NCBI RefSeq assembly: GCF_958295425.1
Contig: NC_081153.1
Span: forward strand, 8,092,635 to 8,156,634
Reading direction: 5' to 3'
Length of the DNA: 64,000 nucleotides
Source of the DNA: Solea solea
Taxonomy: Eukaryota > Chordata > Actinopteri > Pleuronectiformes > Soleidae
Part shown: positions 23,353-34,499 of the stretch, piece after piece
Numbering within the stretch: the stretch's first letter is position 1
Layout: the number at the start of each line of letters is the position of its first letter
Notes under the pieces: generated by a model
The model's database searches: none
What the model saw: only the letters and a program-made list of their open reading frames with translations
What the model was told of the DNA's origin: nothing
Position numbers and translations under genes: made by a program

Positions 23353-23764
23353 GGACTGAACTGAACCATGTTAAATTAAAATTTGTGCCAAATCTGGAAT
23401 CTTTCATAAATCCTTATGATACATAGTCTGCTGGTATGGTGTCTGATCCTGAATATAGATACCCAATTCTGTTCTCTGATGAGTTTTCACAAAGATGTTC
23501 TATTTTGTTTGACAGTTTTGCCCGTTATAAGAAATAGGGATTTCTTGGAATTTTTATAATTTTTATGCTATCACCAAAGGGAAGGTTCTTACCCAAATTA
23601 AATGGGAACATACTTGGGTGATAACCCACCCATCACAAAAAATTCAAATTTGATCTGTCAAAAACTGTAGACAGGAATGTGCTAACAGAATGACAAAAGT
23701 CGGGATTAGGGTTATTGAGATAGTAGGAGACGCACTGGTCAAAATTCTTCAGCTCTACTCCGAT

Positions 23765-23834
23765 CACATACTGTACATACATATACATTAAAAACAGTAT
23801 TCCCAGAGGAAGCACCACAGTTTGAGAACCATGG
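23765..23834. repeat. Dispersed repeat family C, fragment
   Basis: The block CCAGAGGAAGC followed by ACCACAGTTTGAGAACCATGG also occurs at 58977-59046 (same orientation) and, diverged and inverted, at 39655-39785. Confidence 0.6.
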
Positions 23835-24809
23835 CTTTGAAGTGTTTTGTCTTTTCACGGTGTAAGACTCTCGCACTGTGAAACCATGTATGACATAATA
23901 AGTGCAATCAACCGTAAAAGGTAGCAGTGAAAGTGTTTTTCCGAGTTGGAAAGTACGACCTGAGGGGGGCGCTCAAGTTGTAACGTCTACACTTGTGAGT
24001 ACAACTGGAACGCACCATTTTACACAACCTATGATGTGAGTCCTTTTCTGTTCCAAAGTGCCACACACACGTGTTCGTCTCTCACAGTCATGATGCAGTT
24101 AACGGTGCCACAAAATAGCAGCATGTGTGTCAACACACACACACACACACACAGACAAATGTCCAGTTTTCCTTTAACAACACTTTTACAGCACATCCTG
24201 GGCTGAGATTCACTGGCCGCCTGCAGACAAACTCTGTCCAACATCCGGCCTCTGCAGCTCCGTCCTCACGCTCCGAGCTGCTCGCGCCTGTAAACAAATG
24301 GCATTCAGCATTTCCTGTGGTCCAGACACAACAGAGGAACGGAGGAGGGAGATTCAGTGGAGCTTGCGGCTCGTCCGTACTCACAGAATAACCTGCCAAG
24401 TCCACTGTTGATTAAATACCTGGTTGATTATCATTTCTTCTATTATTTATCTCTGATGTACAGCACTTTGTTTCAGCTGTTGTTGAGTTGTTGAGATTTC
24501 ACTTGTTACAGACGTAGACAAGTGTTCAAAAGTACAAAAAGGATTAGAATAATCAATGAATTAGGAAAAAATGGAACAATTATCTGTTGCTTTCTGTTTT
24601 ATACGTCTATACTGAACTGGGGAAAAAGGGAAATTTAAATTTAATGTTGTTTTCTTTTTAATTTGGGTTTTGAAAAAAGAGGTTGTTAATCTTAATGCAA
24701 TTTCCCCTAGTATAACAAATCAAAATAATTTCATTGCACGTCTCTCAGTTGCCCTTTCTTCACACTGACTCAACACTCAACTTACAAAGTTAAAAAAAGG
24801 GTGACACTT

Positions 24810-25300
24810 ATTAAAGGGACAGTCCAGGTTTTGTCAATGCCGTTTCCATGAAGGAGAAAACTGAGTTTAACCAACTAACAAAATGGCTGGACTAATAAAA
24901 TCTACCCCTGCTTTTAGTCTAATGTCTTATCAGCTGCTGCAAACCAACGTTTCTAAACCACTTACTCCACTGCACCAAATCCCATAGAGAAATTCAGCAT
25001 TTTTAGTTAGTTTAGTTGGCAGACACACAGGAGCTGCTGCTCTACGGTGGCCTTGTTTGGTCAGTTTGTGTCACAAATGTAAAACCAAACACAGCACATT
25101 TGTAGTTAGTGATGGCGGCAGCAGTGGATCAACATCTGCTAAGTGCCGTGATGTAAAATCGCAGATTTTTTCAATGGACTTTGGTGCCGGGGAAAGAGAA
25201 ACTCCAGTTTCCTGCCAAATAAAGCTGTTAAATTAACGGTGACAAAAAAAACTGTGAACATACTGTTAAAATGTGTTTTGATGGAAGCCATGCTATCAGT
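24810..25300. mobile_element. Dispersed repeat family D, copy 1 (partner about 59380-59640)
   Basis: It shares a GGCAGCAGTGGA...CATCTGCT/CAGTTTATG block, then AAAATC(G/A)C(A/T)GATTTT, CTNTATGGACTT/CAATGGACTTTGG and a GGAAAGAGAAACT/GGAGAGCAAACAG block with the region around 59460-59560. It opens with AAAGGGACAGTCCAGG. Boundaries are approximate. Confidence 0.4.
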
Positions 25301-25749
25301 GAGAGCGAGTGCCAGGCTGTATTATGGTGTGCTTACTATAATCACTGTTGATATTGTGTCAGAACCTCATACAATCACTCTTTAAATACTCCCTTCTAGT
25401 TCCAGAAACACACACACACACACATCAACAATTATCCCTGTAATTCTTCTGTCGATGCAGTTATGTCTTATGTGGTCGATGGACGTGTAGTTGTTATCGC
25501 AGATCGATACTGAGACACTTCATAACACATGTGAGTGTGATAGAAGTTGATATCTGGCGTTGACACCTCCTGATCCCCGTTTAGTCGTGATTGCAGGCGC
25601 TGGTGTGAATCTGTTTGGCTGATTATGGATTAACTCCGTTTGGCCCTGAAGAGGCTGCAGTTGATGATGTGATTAAATCAATGATCGTGTCTCTGTAGGA
25701 GCTTTGATTTGCTCTCGTTTGGACGCGTAGCTGAACAGGTCTGAGCGTC

Positions 25750-25845
25750 TCAGCAGCAGCAGCAAAAGCAGGAATAAAAGCAGCAGCAGCAAGACTAAAG
25801 GCAGGGATATAAGCAGCAGCAGCAGCAAAAGCAGCAGCTTGTACT
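25750..25845. repeat. Imperfect AGC trinucleotide repeat
   Basis: Clusters of three to four AGC units alternate with AAAAGCAGGAATAAAAGC-type spacers, roughly four times. Confidence 0.75.
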
Positions 25846-25883
25846 AATGTGTGTTGTAATATAACAACTTTATTTTTGTAAAA

Positions 25884-26548
25884 CTACAACTCTAATCTTG
25901 TAATATTGCGACTTTACTCTTGTATCATTGCGACTTTACTCTCGTATCATTGCGACTTTACTCTCGTTTCATTGCAACTTTACTCTCGTATCATTGCGAC
26001 TTTACTCTCGTTTCATTGCAACTTTACTCTCGTTTCATTGCGACTTTACTCTCGTATCATTGCGACTTTACTCTCGTTTCATTGCAACTTTACTCTCGCA
26101 TCATTGCGACTTTCTCTTGTATCATTGCGACTTTATTCTCGTATCATCGCAACTTTACTCTCGTATCATTGCGACTTTACTCTCGTATCATTGCGACTTT
26201 ACTCTGGTATCATTGCGACTTTACCCTTGTATCATTGCGACTTTATTCTCGTATCATTGCAACTTTATTCTCGTATCATTGCGACTTTATTCTCGTATCA
26301 TCGCAACTTTACTCTTGTATCATTGCGACTTTATTCTCGTATCATTGCGACTTTACCCTTGTATCATTGCAACTTTATTCTCGTATCATTGTGACTTTAC
26401 TCTCGTTTCATTGCAACTTCATTCTTGTATTATTGCGACTTTACTCTCGCATCATTGCGACTTTACTCTCGCATCATTGCGACTTTATTCTCATATCATT
26501 GCGACTTTACTCTCGTATCATTGCGACTTTATTTTTGTAACATTACAA
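25884..26548 (+). repeat. 22-bp minisatellite, about 30 copies
   Basis: The consensus unit is CGACTTTACTCTCGTATCAT plus TG, with variants at a few positions (TAC/TAT, CTCG/CTTG, TAT/TTT). All three plus-strand frames stay open (162, 206 and 220 codons) because the unit has no stop in any frame and 22 is not a multiple of 3. Each frame therefore reads the same 22-residue cycle. It is judged non-coding. Confidence 0.95.
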
Positions 26549-26624
26549 ACACAACACTCCATCATAGGAGAAGTAAATCAAAATTTGTAAAAACCAGCAG
26601 GCCTACATGGGAAAAATCTGGATT

Positions 26625-26650
26625 ACGATTATTATTATTATTATTATTGG
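26625..26650. repeat. ATT microsatellite
   Basis: About eight ATT units directly after the 22-bp array. Confidence 0.9.
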
Positions 26651-27269
26651 ACGTGTGCGTCTCCAGAAGTGTTTCAGAAACAATCCGATGTTGTGCTCCG
26701 CATAGAAATGCATGAATGCTTGTCGGGGGCCGTGGACAAAGCTACGGCGAGGCTGTACATCTGTGAGTTTAGAAACAAAGCTTTGTTTGTGAGCCTCAAT
26801 CACTTGTGCTCATGAAAGCAGACACTTGAAAAACTTTCTTTTGCTTTCAGTGGGGTGGGGGGCAGCAGCGGTGGTGGTGGTGGATGGAGGCTGAGGGGGG
26901 GCAGACACTCTAAACCTACATCCTGGTATAAATTTGCAAAACGCAATACAGGCCTGATTGTGTGTGGAGTAGACGACGCAGGGCGCATACAAATAGAATC
27001 CCCTCTGAAACGTCCTGCTCTCTCACATGGCTCAGTGGCTAATGTACAATAAATCAACAAAAGACGGCTTTAAAACCAGGATGCTGTTATTTTATCTTTT
27101 TTTTTTTTACAGTATTTAATTGGAAGTTTTTTTCCCCCCTGAAACATTACACCGCACTTCTAAAATCTAAGAGGAGATTGATAAGAATTTCTCTCCCTCC
27201 CTCCTTCGCTTTCCTCCCTCGTCTTCTCTTCTTTTTTTTTTTCTTCCCCGCTTCTTTTCAGGAGCGAGC

Positions 27270-27650
27270 TGAAGTTTTCGCCGAGGGGAGACTAAAGTTA
27301 CAAGTGTGTGGCATTTTGCGGCGGGAGAATGAAATTGGAGGCTTGCGGGGACGGATAAGGACAGGCTGGGAAAAAGGGAAGTTGGCAGTGGCGGTGGGTC
27401 AACGGCGCGGCCTCAGAGCCGCAGCCACTGCACCAGGTGTCCACTTAATTCAAATGATACTATTATTCATAGAGAGAGGAAGAGTATTGAAACGACCACC
27501 GTCTCACCCCCCCTCTCCATCCCCCTCCCTCTCCAAATCATTTGCAACTGAATACAGATATAATCCTGGAAATATAAGTCTCCATTAAGGCTATCCCATT
27601 TAGCAAACAAGGCTCCCATTGTGCGACATGTTGTGTGTATAAATCACAGA
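27270..27650. promoter_or_regulatory. Candidate conserved non-coding block
   Basis: Dense non-repetitive sequence with TTAATTCAAATGATACTATT, CAGGTGTCCACTTAATT, CTCCATTAAGGC and TTTGCAACTGAATAC (homeodomain-, E-box- and POU-like sites), set between pyrimidine tracts. It lies mid-way between sall3 and galr1. The call is by composition only. Confidence 0.28.
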
Positions 27651-27769
27651 CTGAGAGAGAGGGAGAAAAAAAAAGACCAAGGAGAAAGTAAAACATTGAG
27701 TCCAAGAAGAGATTTGAGAATGTCACCTATTCACACACGACAGTCACGAGTGTGTTTGACGGCAGTCGA

Positions 27770-28060
27770 CTTCCTGCTCTTTTCATTTTAGTCTTTATTC
27801 TCAATCATTTCAAGAAAACTAGAAACAAAAATACGTTTATTTTGTCTTTTCATTAAAGGTTATTGTGATTAATATCAACAAAAGAGCAAAAATATCGCAA
27901 AAATATACTTTCAAATGATTTAACTCTGTTTGGTTTGATGGCAGCGTCAGTCGACTTCCTGCTCTTTTCATTTAGTCATTATCCTCAGTCATTTTAAGAA
28001 AATGATTTATTTTATCTCCGCATGAAAGGTTACAACAACAACAGCTGAAACAAAGAGCAA
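27770..28060. repeat. Short local duplication
   Basis: GTCGACTTCCTGCTCTTTTC followed by ATTTTAGTC, TCAATCATTT(C/T)AAGAAAA and GAAAGGTTA occurs at 27767 and again at 27951, about 185 bp apart. Confidence 0.65.
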
Positions 28061-28924
28061 ACATTTCTTTGGAATGGGTTCAAAATATAATATAATGCTC
28101 TATGTGTTAAAAATGTAGAAAGTATTCTGGATATTCAGCAATCACAAAAATCACAGTGTTTTTCATTGTAAATTAAGCGAATATTATATCAATGTTAAGA
28201 AAATTACATCAAAATGATCAGAAAAATTAGTTTGTAAATGTAAATGTCGTTGTATCCAGTCATTTAAAATGTCTTATTTTGTTCAATATTTTTACATTAA
28301 CTTGTCGTTGGACCTTGTGGTTGATTTATGGTTAGAATTGATTTGAACAGTTGAACAGTTTTAAATTTCAGGTTAAAATGTGATCTCACCACTCAGGATG
28401 TTCAGTTCACTTCAGACACAACAAGTCCATCTTCAGTCGGTGGATCAATCTAATCCTTCAGGTGAACGTGTGACGGAGCAGCGCAATCACACCAAACAAA
28501 GAGCAAACACAGGTCTATTCCCTTCACTCAGGAGCTCAACGGTGAAAAGAGAAGTTACTTTTTAAAAGCAGACAATATCCAGCGTGTGATAACTGCCTTC
28601 TTCTCTGCAGAGGAGTTTCACCGGGGAACAATTACGGTTCAAAATCCTTTAAATCCAATAAACGTAGAGTATAGAATTAATCTAAAACACGTTCCAACCT
28701 TCATTTAATGTTTATAACCGTAACTGTTGTTGTAAATGTTTATTTTTTTCTCTCAGTTTACATTAAAATCATCATTATTTATCTTAAAAATTGATAAATA
28801 AACATCAGAAATGATGAATGAAGCTCAACTATCGTTGTTATGTTGCAACTTGAAACAAGGCTTCAGTTTTGATCGACGCGTGCACAAAACTGCCGTGACG
28901 TGGTTTTATACGCGGCAAAAACTG

Positions 28925-29160
28925 GTGACTTATTAAGGCAGTTGTTTTCATTAGAATCAGTGAATACACCAGACTTCCTTTGCTAAATGTTGGAGATTAA
29001 CGCATGTTTTCAGGAAGTAATTTTAACTGATCTACAGTTCGGCATTGTTCGCTTTGATTCTTGTGTCAGACATCACGTGGCGACACTCTCTGACCAATCA
29101 GTGACCGGCAGTCTGTCAACGTCACATTTTAGTATCGCCGCAGCTTGCTTGGAAGTTTAA
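28925..29160. mobile_element. Dispersed element family A, copy 2 (partial)
   Basis: It aligns with 340-580 in the same orientation: AATACACCAGACT, CCTTTGCTAAATGTTGGAGA, TTAACGCATGTTTTCA, TGACCAATCAGTGACCGGCA. Both ends are shorter than in copies 1 and 3. Confidence 0.75.
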
Positions 29161-29450
29161 TCAATCTGTTGCATGGCTCTTATAATCATTAACTGCATCT
29201 GCTGTTGCCGTGTGTATTTTTTTCACCACGTCTCCAATTAATTCATTTCAAACCAATAAGAGGAGAACGCGGCGATTGATTTACTGCGGCGTCTTTGTGC
29301 TATTGATCGTAAACAGCGCGTGGTCGTTCTCGACGTAACGGTATGCAAATGGACTGCCTCTCAGTTTAATTTGTTACAGGTGTCGCTGCCATGTTGAACG
29401 CTTTAATGTGCAACCATGCGTCCGTCATTATCCCACAATTACAGTTAACA
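29161..29450. promoter_or_regulatory. Candidate conserved non-coding block
   Basis: Non-repetitive sequence with CTCCAATTAATTCATTT, GGTATGCAAATGG (octamer-like), TGATTTACTGCGG and TTTAATGTGCAACC. Homeodomain- and POU-type sites are typical of developmental enhancers. No comparative evidence. Confidence 0.25.
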
Positions 29451-30542
29451 GTGAACAGACAGTTTCCTGTGCCACGAGGAAGAGAATTTCATCACAACAC
29501 AACAGACATCTTCATTTCTAACCTTGTATAAACTCTTCAGTTGAGTTACTTTGCTTTTTATTGTCATAGAACTTTTGCAGAATGGGAGCCAGAGTGAAAA
29601 AAATTGCAAAAAGCCACATTTGTGTTTTTGTATGGACAACCAATACGCACCTTTTTTGGGGGGAAACAGTGATGTCATAGTCCTTGCTCTGCAACCCGTA
29701 AAATCCACAATATTTAATTCTCAATCTTGCCTTTGGGGTTTGGAGTTTGGGCACAGCATGGGAGATTGAAGCACATGATCCACGTCTTCTTCTATGTCTT
29801 TGGTGTACTTCCATGGCAGCGTTACAGTGCCACATACAGGCCTGGCATATACACTACAGCAGTGGTTCCCAAACTTTTCACAGCTAGTCAGTCATTTAAC
29901 CTCCAGCCATGTTATAGTTAAAAAAAACTCAAATTGAAAAAAACATTTTCGTTAACTGAAATAAAAAAAGTAGAGTTTAAAAAAACAAACTGAATCGTGT
30001 GTTTACAAAACTAATTAAAATGAACGAATATTGTATCACAAATGTGCTTAGTTTTTATCTCTGTAAATTAATTTCAAGTGTATTTATTATTTATAATATA
30101 GGGAGTTGTGTATGTGGCCGATTTACCAAGGGTGCACCTGCGGCACGGATCCTCTGAGATAGCTGCCACCATACAACCTACAACCTACAAACACGACTTT
30201 TTCCCTCGTCAATATCACTTTTTAATACTGTCGTATTTGCTTCACAGTAAATCAGTCCTAAATGTAGCACTGTTTATTTATTTTTGAACATAAACATTTT
30301 GTATGCGCAATATACCACGGCACGCGCTGTTAATGACCGGTATTGCTAACAGCTAATGGCTAGCCCAAGACATATTTGTGTCTATGTTTTTTTTTTATGA
30401 TGTTACATGTTAGTTGGCATCAGTAACTTAGCATTACTGCCCTTTTTCCTTCTTCTTCTAAAGAAAGAGCAAACTCCTACACTAACCAGTCTGCCATATA
30501 GTTTGCTAGATACTTAGCAGCAACCTTTAGCGGCTGTTAGCA

Positions 30543-30665
30543 TAGAATAGAATGGAAATACTTTATTCATCCCCAAGGGGAAATTGTTTTAACATAGCAG
30601 CAATACAAACAAATATTATAAACATAAAATGGAATGTAAACATAAAATGTAAAATGTGCAACAGT
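30543..30665. mobile_element. Probable retrotransposon 3' fragment
   Basis: GGAAATACTTTATTCATCCC followed by CAAGGGGAAATT is a frequent ending in fish retrotransposon copies (family knowledge). It is followed by A-rich CATAAAATGTAAA repeats. No coding part. Confidence 0.4.
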
Positions 30666-31548
30666 GGGAAAAAAAAATAGTGCAGTAGTAAGGGAATGGC
30701 AAGTTAGCATACATTATGTTGCATTAATCTTCTTCATCCATTATTTCTTCCCCTCTTTTCCAGTTTATGTTTATTTCTATATAGTGTCTTTTGTAACAGT
30801 TTGCGTCAGTAATATTTGCTTCTTCTCCTCTATTTTTACTTCTTCCGTGTGTAATCATTCACTTTTTCTCTCAGGATTAGTTCTTCGCCTCGCCCGATTT
30901 GTCAAAAGTAAAAGTTTTAAAAAGTCAAACCACACTCACGTACAGCATTAATCTCAGTTTTGTGTGTTTTTATTGTAAAAATGATCTCTTTCCTTTGTCA
31001 TAAATATGCTTGTCTACAAACTCCTCATTCATCATCACTTTTGTCGACTCCTCTGTCTCTGTCTCCCCGTCTCCGAGCACAAGTTCCCATGACCCGTCAC
31101 AATACAGTGATGATGTATTCAAGCAGTGATGTATGAAATTTGGGCAAATAAAAACCTTTGTCCCTCCACACTGGCTAATTATATGACAGATTGGAGCCCT
31201 GTTGTGTGTGGATTCTGTGGCGGAGCCCCTCCATCGCCCTTCCCCCACCCAATAAAGAGGCCACTTGCTGAAAAAAAAGAAAAAAAAAATTCCTCTATAG
31301 CCTCCCCTTTTCTATTCTTTGTGAGAAGATTACATTTTTTCACCACATTTGGGAATGACAAAATGGGGGAGAATGGTGGGGTTTTTTTGACGTGGGGGGG
31401 GTTTCTGTGTGTGCTCAGGCAGTGACAGAGGGGGCCGGGACAGCAGTCAGTGGCAGCTTAAAAAGATTTTCTCAAGCAGAAATATTTAATCTTCCCCGGG
31501 AAAATAAAGCAGTGAAAAAACAGAGGACAAAAAGAAGCTAATCATCCA

Positions 31549-31552
31549 CAGG

Positions 31553-31584
<32 letters not shown>

Positions 31585-31592
31585 ACACACAC
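31549..31592. repeat. C run followed by CA microsatellite
   Basis: CCCCCC...(AC)n: about 17 C then about 11 AC units. Confidence 0.9.
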
Positions 31593-31639
31593 CGTCTCCT
31601 CCATCTCTCCCCCCCATAAAAAAAAAACAAAAACAAAAG

Positions 31640-32080
31640 AGATTATGTAAGTTTGATCGCATAAATCTGCATGTATAATTATGACGGGTTCCCACATTTG
31701 AGTGCTGTCACTCTCCTTGTGTGACGGCTCTTTTGACAACTCATTATTCCTCAGTATAACGCGCACACATTCACATTTAATTATAGGACGGTAAAAAAAA
31801 GAAGACTTACTTTTGCTGGTTTAAGTTGATCACTCTCTTCTATTTTTACGTCATGTTTCTGGGCAAACCTCTGCAGCTAAGCAGCTAATTAGCGGCGCTG
31901 GAAGCTTCCAATGACTTTCTTAAGCAAATGGTTTGTTCCGTGTGTTTTTTTTTTCATGTGGAAGCAGAGTAATTACAGGCTCAGGAAATGCAGGTGCAAA
32001 GGCCTTAGAAAGGGAAGACGAACACCTGCACGTCAGCTCCACAAATGACAATACCTGTGTAATCCTAGTCAGGAGGGGAT
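31640..32080. promoter_or_regulatory. Candidate conserved non-coding block
   Basis: It contains GATCGCATAAATCTGCATGT, ATAATTATGACGGG, CATTTAATTATAG, AGCAGCTAATTAGCGGCGCT and CCAATGACTTTC. Repeated homeodomain cores sit in otherwise unique sequence. The call is by composition only. Confidence 0.25.
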
Positions 32081-32399
32081 TCATAATTGAAGATATTTAC
32101 ATAAACTTTAGAGTCAATTTTTTAGCTAAAATCTGGCTAGATATTCTTTTTATAGATATGTCTTGCTATATATATATATATACATATACAGTATACATCC
32201 TTTCAATATTTTCTTTCATAAATGTAAAAAAAACCACTTTATTTGTGAGAATTGAGCTTAATTTTCAAACTGTATGTTTAATCTGAGATTAAATTTAAAT
32301 GTGATTTTCTTTGCTGTTCCAGATAAGGTGACAAACCAAATCTTGTTTAGTAAAGTCGTGTCTCTTCTCGGTGTCTTTGGGATTTCACAGATTTCAGCA

Positions 32400-32680
32400 G
32401 TGTCAGGTCATCTGACCTGGGAGTTATAGGAGCAGTGATTTAGGAGCTGTTACCGCGTTGACACGATACAAATGAGGCTGGTGCGAGAAGGTCAAGCAGC
32501 CTGCGCCGTCGCCATAATCGTGCTAATTGGAACAATATGTGCCCGATAAATCACCTCGGCTTGACACTGGATCCTCTAATCACTTTAATTTGCAAACAAA
32601 TCTCTTATCTCTTCTGGTTCTCGCGAGTGTTTTCATTGTTGGAGTTGGAGCTTTGCTGCTGACCACATGTTTTTGAGGAG
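32400..32680. promoter_or_regulatory. Candidate conserved non-coding block (best of the intergenic set)
   Basis: Unique, complex sequence with ACAAATGAGGCTGGTG, CCATAATCGTGCTAATTGGA, ACAATATGTGCCCGATAAAT and ATCACTTTAATTTGCAAACA, i.e. homeodomain-, Sox- and Fox-like sites closely packed. There is no open frame, so selection for protein would not explain it. No comparison was possible. Confidence 0.32.
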
Positions 32681-32819
32681 CATATGCTCGGTGCCGCTCG
32701 GGGAGGGAGGAAACTGTGAAAGGGTTTTAACCTTCTTCGTGGGAGAAGTTGTGCAGTTAATACTCCAGCCACCTCTTTACTGGGCCAGTGCCAAGTCTTC
32801 CTTTCGCCCCGGCTGTACG

Positions 32820-32870
32820 TAGAGGAGGAGGAGGAGGAGGAGGGTGGTTGAGGTGGTGGTGGTGGTGGTC
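32820..32870. repeat. GGA and GGT trinucleotide runs
   Basis: About seven GAG/GGA units followed by about six GGT units. Confidence 0.85.
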
Positions 32871-33059
32871 ACCCACAGATGCTTCCCCTCTCCCTCGATC
32901 CTCTCCACCTCACAGCCAGATGCCGAAAGGATAAACTCAGAGAGCTGCAGGAGCACAACATCAAGGTTGTGTCCAACAATGGAGCCTGTGATATTAGTCA
33001 CATGGAGGGTGTGATGTATGACTCAAGTGTGTTCTGTGGCTCAACAACTAAAACCACAA

Positions 33060-33300
33060 AACAACATTTAAGGAAGAATAAAAGAACGATTACTGGTAAA
33101 AGCTGGTCTAAAAACGACATCATATTATGGAGAAACAATGTTAATATTGCTAATGTTTTTACAATTAGCCATTTGCGTAGAAATGTAATAAACTTTTACA
33201 CAAATGAAAGAGTGATTCCTGTTCAAAGCTGGTGTAAATACAACATTTTATTATACAGAAACATTGCTAATGTTTTTAAAGTCAATAAATTGTAATCACA
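33060..33300. repeat. Two diverged tandem copies of about 120 bp
   Basis: AGAACGATTACTGGTAAAAG followed by CTGGTCTAAAAACGACAT and TATTATGGAGAAACA is echoed by AGAGTGATTCCTGTTCAAAG, CTGGTGTAAATACAACAT and TATTATACAGAAACA. TTGCTAATGTTTTTA follows both. Confidence 0.75.
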
Positions 33301-33829
33301 CATTTTAAACCATTACAGTGTGTGTGTGAACATGTCTCATGTCTGATGTATCAAATGTTTGGCGTGTGTTTATTGGTATTTACATGAAAATGTTGAAGGA
33401 GCAAAAGTGGAGGCAAAACCAGCTGATTAGCTGGAAGCTAATGCTTACTACATGCAAATATAATCAATTAATGTACACCATATGTTAACAACTTGTGTGA
33501 AATGTTCATTTAACTTTAATTTCAAATGAACCCAATAAAATTGTGTGTTGCCAATTAATGTGATTTTTATACTATTTTCCCTTTTTGGTGTAGATAGCTC
33601 GTTAAGCTATCTTAGAAAGATAGATAGATAGATACTTATGCTAGCATAGCTATCCATCTAGCCAGCCATCCAGCTATTTAGCTACTTATGACTATTTATT
33701 TTATTTGGTCATTTGGTTCAAATTATTCAATTTAACTAAAACTTATGTTAACAGGTTAATGTGAAATAACTTGTGTTGTGTTTTCTCTTTTCGGCGTATA
33801 TTACATGAAATAGAAAGATGACAAAAATG

Positions 33830-33882
33830 AATAAGAGTTTATCTGTAATCAGATAAACTCTTATTTAGTTTATCTGATTACA
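33830..33882. repeat. Two overlapping perfect 16-bp inverted repeats
   Basis: AATAAGAGTTTATCTG (33830-33845) is the exact reverse complement of 33850-33865, with a 4-nt loop. TGTAATCAGATAAACT (33844-33859) is the exact reverse complement of 33867-33882, with a 7-nt loop. The two stems share the middle arm and cannot form together. Confidence 0.9.
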
Positions 33883-34499
33883 TGTGTGTAAACTTCTAAA
33901 GTGGGAGGTGATTAGATGAAGGGCTGAGTGAAAGAACCTCATCTCTGTGAAAATCAGTGTACAGTATAAGACAGTAAGAGTCGCTCTGGACGATGCACAG
34001 TCAAACACCAGCAGGGACAGAGATGCTCCTCGGGCCACACTTTGAAATCAATCTCTGTGTGTTTTGTTAATGTGCTAATGTGTCAGCTCATATGTCTGTG
34101 TCACACCACCGGCCAAGGCTGCCTCCCGACTGACGCTGTCTGTGCTGGTAACACAGAATGTGGAGAACAGGCCAGTTCTGGGTGGCCAGGGTTGTTTTTT
34201 TGTAAAGGGGGGGTCCAAGGCTTCGAAGGGAGCACATGGAATGAGAGCCATTCATCCCTCCACCCCTAACTCCCCCCCCGATTGGCATATGGCATGGCAT
34301 TGTCCTTGGCCGCTGAGCCAGAAGTGATGCAATTTGTTGGCATGTCCTGTCATTTCACAAACTACCCATCCCATTGAGGCCTCCACAAAACAACAACAGA
34401 AGACATGGAAGGGCAGCCAACAGCTCAGCTTCTACCAGTGTCCTGCCAAAAGCACTCACGAGGGAAATGAACACTCTGGTTCAAACTCCCAAACATTTA

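Noticed and set aside
25884..26548. CRISPR-like array
   Set aside because: Units are head to tail with no spacers, and the window is from a vertebrate.
25906..26590. Three overlapping open frames of 162-220 codons as genes
   Set aside because: They follow directly from the stop-free 22-bp repeat unit.
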